64,000 bases of DNA from Siphonodentalium dalli (Eukaryota > Mollusca > Scaphopoda > Gadilida > Siphonodentaliidae), in contig CP136066.1 of the NCBI GenBank assembly GCA_032622095.1, forward strand, positions 169,208,664-169,272,663, written 5' to 3'. Of the stretch, positions 59,813 to 64,000 are shown piece by piece. Positions within the stretch are counted from its first letter, which is position 1, and every line of letters starts with the position of its first letter. The position numbers and the translations under genes are program-made. Below the pieces are notes generated by a model. The model did no database searches and was not told the DNA's origin. It saw only the letters and a program-made list of their open reading frames with translations.

Positions 59813-59945
59813 TAACCCTTTCATGGCGGGAGCTGTGCTAGTGCAGCATTCAAGAGTATCTTATATATGCGGTGATCCCTATGGAGCATACATAAGAGAA
59901 CGCACTGGCACAGGATCTTTTGTTAGGCCATGCAAAATTTCAGGA
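59813..59945. repeat. Dispersed repeat R1 copy
   Basis: aaccctttcatggcgggagctgtgctagtgcagcatt, then tatatatgcgg..tccctatgg.gcatacataagagaacgc, as at 31551. Confidence 0.6.
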
Positions 59946-62200
59946 AGCTCCTAAGACAATTTCAGCAAATGAATGTTCAAACAAGCTTGAAATAAACATT
60001 CTTATGACACAACGCGAAAAAATCCACACAATCATCCATAATTAATAAGTCGAAACCGATCATAACAGCTCATAATAGATCTGTATTATATATCGCGTTC
60101 TGCGTGGTGACGGTAACATGGACGCTCTGTATAAGAGAGGATCATTGGATTTGTAGCTGGGCTGACAAACATTAATAACACATGGTAAACTTCCTCTTTT
60201 GAAAGTTGACATCTGGCCATCAAAACCTTAATAAAAAAGTAATGTGTTAATTGGCCGATATAATTATTTTCTGGAATAGAAAACGTATAATGTAGGATAG
60301 CTTGTGTGACTTCTCTGCAACATATCTCATTTCATCGCATATGCAGTTACATGATTATGCTAGGGGGTCACATGGTACATCATAAGGGGATATAATTACT
60401 AGATACCTCGTTCCGAAGCAAAACAAAAACTATATAATTTTAATAAATTCATGTTCGCTATACCACATCATTACCGCAACAATCGAATGGGTGTGCTGTA
60501 GTTTGGCACGTATGTGTGTGTCCCTACTCAACATCCAGTGAGGCCGTGCAGTATATATGATATGGCTGGCAATTTATAAAAAAAAAAGGGATATCCCAGA
60601 TTTTCCAATCATGCAGCCATATGCCGCACGTGCCATGTGTGTGAACACGTTAGAGTGCAGAAAGAAGAAATCCTATCTCATCCAAAAATCGGTTCTCGTG
60701 TGATAAAAGCTCCAGTGCGCAAAAGCTTAGTTTCTGTTGTGATAATCGAGAAAAGTTTTCTGGCAGTTAGTGAAATGGTGAGTACCGGGTATTTTTTTGT
60801 TTTCTTAATATTTGTTTGTGATACAGGGTAGGTGTTGCAAACATGAAAGCAGTTATCGGATCTCAACTTGTTCACAAACGGAATATTTGGTTAATATCGT
60901 CTGAAAGAAGAATTTATCGCTTGTGTTTCCTGTTAAAAATTAATTTTTCGACAGAAAAGGTAAGATTTCCAAAACATTTCTCACTCACTTCGTTCGCCCG
61001 TACCAGACTTCGGAAGCCACATTTATTGTGATATTGAACACAAAGTTTCTGGGAGATATTTTGGTCCAATCCATTCGAAAAATGCGTAAATATGTCGTCG
61101 ATGATATGCTCCAGTTCTGATTTACGTGAGCTCCAATTCTTAGACCGCAGAAATTGATAGGCTCCAGTGCTCAGTTTTGTTTATCATATACACGTTGTTC
61201 AATGAGAGGCCGGTTATATCGTTCGGACAAGCGTTCAATTAATCATATTTGCCGTTTATCTTTATGTATATATCAATATCAAATACAATTTGATATACAT
61301 AATCTGGTGTAATCTGGTGAAAACGTCACGTTAGCTCTTTCCCCGATTACCGTTATTTATAAAGATGGCGAGCAGGGATTGGTTACTTATCCGATACGCG
61401 GAATCGTGTTCAATTGTGTGAGTCATATTCCAATATTGATACTCTCTTCCCGAGTAACGCCGGCTATACGCCAGCTGGTTATATGTCACTCAACATGCAC
61501 GTGCTGAATAGAGCACCCATTGCTGCATGCATCCTTTAACGATATGGCGTAAACATAGATATACGTCGTGTTACACTTCCCATTCAGATTAGAATACGAC
61601 AATGCCGATACATGCGCTATCAGGGACGTGGCTATGGTGTCCCGATTGGGGATGCCCCTCCGAATTTCCAACTGTACACCCCCCTTGGCCCGGCGTATTT
61701 CGTTGCACCACCCCACCCTTTTGGACGGCAATTTTCCAACTGATATCTATGAATTTCCAACTATTGAAGAAATCAGGCTGCAGCTAGAGCTTCAAAATTC
61801 CAACTAATCGGGATCATGCTGACGAAAATCTGACATTAGTCACTGCATTATTTGGAAATTTTTCCAAATGCAGAGTCAAAAATAACCACATTGCAACTAT
61901 AAACGGTCTTAGACTCCGAATAAAGCTGGAAATTTTACTATCGTATAGCATCGTAAATTTCCATTTGTTGGTGGCTTGAGTCATGAAATTTGCCACGTAC
62001 CAGTGTCCTATACTATAGCACTTTCATAAAAAAGACAGATATTGGCTATACATGTAGTTCATGTTTAATATATCATTTGTATTTTAATAGGTAATATACT
62101 CACAAAATAATCTGGATATAACGTTTGTTCGACTCTGTTCAGCGTGAAAAGGGGTCAAGTGCATTGCGAAGACAGGAATGCCTGAAGCACAGAATTGTTA
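59946..62200. other. No supported gene
   Basis: ORFs here are short and without domains. atcggttctcgtgtgataaaagctcc at 60687 recurs inverted at about 63525. A G run of 17 lies near 62205. Confidence 0.35.
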
Positions 62201-62519
62201 GGAAGGGGGGGGGGGGGGGCAAACACATTTCCGAGGCCACTTTTCAAAACCGACAGAAACAAGGACCAAATAAACCCTCTTAACCTACTCATATATTTAC
62301 AGTCAAACTGAAGCTCTGGGGGATTGTTTCCCCTCCATTCACCCAAATATAAGGGTTTTCCATATCATATAAAGTGTCTGGGTAGTAAGCGGAATTCCTG
62401 CCGTTCAAGTCAAGGTAAACAAGGCAATTGCCACTGCATGTCCCATGCCCCGGCGCCCGTGTCTCAAAAACACATTTTCACGCTTATCAGACGATAAGTT
62501 TTCCAAAGTGTACAGACTG

Positions 62520-62612
62520 GCTTCAACTGGGTATATATAGTCCTGCATATAGGTCTCCACTGGGTGTATATAGTCATGCATATAGGTCTCCACTGGGTGT
62601 ATATACATTGAA
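62520..62612. repeat. Minisatellite, about 37-bp period, 2.5 copies
   Basis: ccactgggtgtatatagtc.tgcatataggtct repeats between 62528 and 62608 with few differences. Confidence 0.85.
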
Positions 62613-62960
62613 TGACTCTATTTTAGTAATGAAGAAACACAAAATGAATCAATATGCAGCTTGTCAGTTTGGTGGTAAGGTATATATGTTCATACATGCC
62701 AACTTCACATAATACTTATATCCGTCATTTCATAACTATATATAATTAGACAGCACTGAGTTATACTATATTCAATCATACTCCAATTCACACGTGTACT
62801 CCGATAAAGCAGGCGATAACAGAATCGTTTCTGCACCAAGTTGTCAGCAAATGTGTAGATCATCACCAGAAACAAGAACATCGATATTGGGATATGTAAA
62901 GAGAAGGTGTGCACATTATTCTGGGCGCAGTATGTTTATTTATCGAACAAGAGCAGGGGA

Positions 62961-63065
62961 GTTTATATCACAGGTCCCCAGAACAAAAATTGACCCCACC
63001 CCAATAATACTTAATCCTATTGGGGGTGGGGTCAATTTTTGTTCTGGGGACCTGTGGTTTATATC
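62961..63065. mobile_element. Tiny foldback insertion with 9-bp direct repeats
   Basis: gtttatatc occurs at 62961-62969 and 63057-63065. The 87 bp between are a near-perfect hairpin: acaggtccccagaac...gaccccaccccaata, an 11-nt loop, then the complement with one extra G. Confidence 0.8.
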
Positions 63066-64000
63066 GGAAGGGAACACAAAGTGGAGCATGATATCGGGAA
63101 GAAACTGGAGCGCTCATCGGTGTTTCTCAACAGGCAATTTTGACGAATTCCGACCGAGATAATTGCCATAAACATTTCACCCATCAGAATATGTAGCTCT
63201 CAGACTGTAAGTGGTTTTTTTTTATCGTTTCCTAGTTAAGAGATAAAACGACACACTTTTGTAATGGGGACTACCATAGAAAATCAACGCTGTTCTGTAA
63301 CCCACATGGTAAATCACTTATGTGAGCCAAATATATATATATCCACACTGGGTCTAATAGATGAAATGAACATTCATTTATGATATATACATGCAACAGT
63401 GCCGAGTTAAACTCACATTTTCGTTTTTTTCTTTATTCCCGCAATTGGCAGTTCTCGTGAACGGATGTGCAATGGAGTGGGGCGCATGTGCATTGGAGCT
63501 TTTATCACACGAGAACCGATTCTCGAGGAGCGCGCTGAGCACCCCCCCCCGTGGTATATAGCTAAACGCACGTGACTCATTCGAGCTCCAAATTATGTCT
63601 ACGTACACATGTAATATGGAATGAGAAAACAGATATGTTGACAAGTATATACACACATATTCATAAGTTGATATGCGTTCTTCATATGCTGTGATAAATA
63701 CTTTCCCTGCTCACAGCCATTATCCAACCGTTATAATTTTTTCGCACCTAAGTAATATAAACGCTCTTTATTTCTACCATATCAGGAATATACTAACACG
63801 GAACGCTTGTTTCTGTTCCATGCCTTGCACATTGCTGTTTTTTTTTTGCGGGGGGGGGGGGGGGGGGGGGTCCAAGCATCGTGACCATAGTTGTATGTTT
63901 GTATGACTTCAATGCGTTTTTCTGTGACATATTTTGCTCGCAGAAAGATAGTTCACGTATGTATCGACCTATTTCGATACCGGGAACAACTCGAATAGCA
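63066..64000. other. No gene; G tract and MITE-like fragment
   Basis: A run of more than 20 G at about 63849-63871. aaacgctctttatttctaccatatcaggaat (63760) resembles the interior of the TTAA MITE at 25866. Confidence 0.4.

Noticed and set aside
62201-62218. Poly-G tracts as regulatory quadruplexes
   Set aside because: Simple homopolymers, also at 63849, often arise by slippage or sequencing error. No nearby gene supports a regulatory role.

Overview
This is a eukaryotic, AT-rich genomic window with no operons, ribosome-binding sites or CRISPR. Short exons with GT/AG borders, an APE-type LINE, a tRNA-derived SINE, TTAA-flanked MITEs and a Harbinger relic point to an invertebrate metazoan. The mix of families suggests a mollusc, but that is an impression from family content and not proof. 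Exon models were read by eye from splice signals and codon phase. Many ORFs that look open here begin at non-ATG codons or run through introns.

Layout. From 0.5 to 2.4 kb lies a decayed minus-strand transposon-like pseudogene. From 4.2 to 7.0 kb is a minus-strand multi-exon gene that begins with a SAM-like domain (gene B). From about 5.92 to 27.63 kb is a three-copy tandem array of a roughly 5.6 kb unit. Each unit carries, in minus-strand order: the C-terminal exon of a KDZ-transposase/HMGXB3-like gene (gene A), a set of small phase-0 exons ending in a stop, and the first three exons of gene B. Upstream single-copy exons of gene A, including a SWIM-type zinc finger, run from 38.3 down to 28.0 kb and feed into the third unit.

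The array therefore joins the 3' part of gene A to the 5' part of gene B. At the two internal junctions gene B 5' exons lie directly upstream of gene A 3' exons, and the codon phases match. The copies are not equivalent. Unit 3 has a frameshifted gene A exon, an intact 4.5 kb LINE with a 7-bp target-site duplication, and a 494-bp TTAA-flanked MITE. Only unit 1 has an ATG at the SAM exon.

From 38.5 to 64 kb the window is mostly repeats and relics: two tandem-repeat arrays (39.1-40.4 and 40.5-41.1 kb), a SAP-like ORF, a MITE with an internal duplication, a Harbinger transposase relic with its convergent partner ORF, a PIF1-like helicase pseudogene, an SGNH-like relic, a degenerate tandem repeat, a SINE, foldback elements and long G tracts. 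I found no rRNA or tRNA genes.
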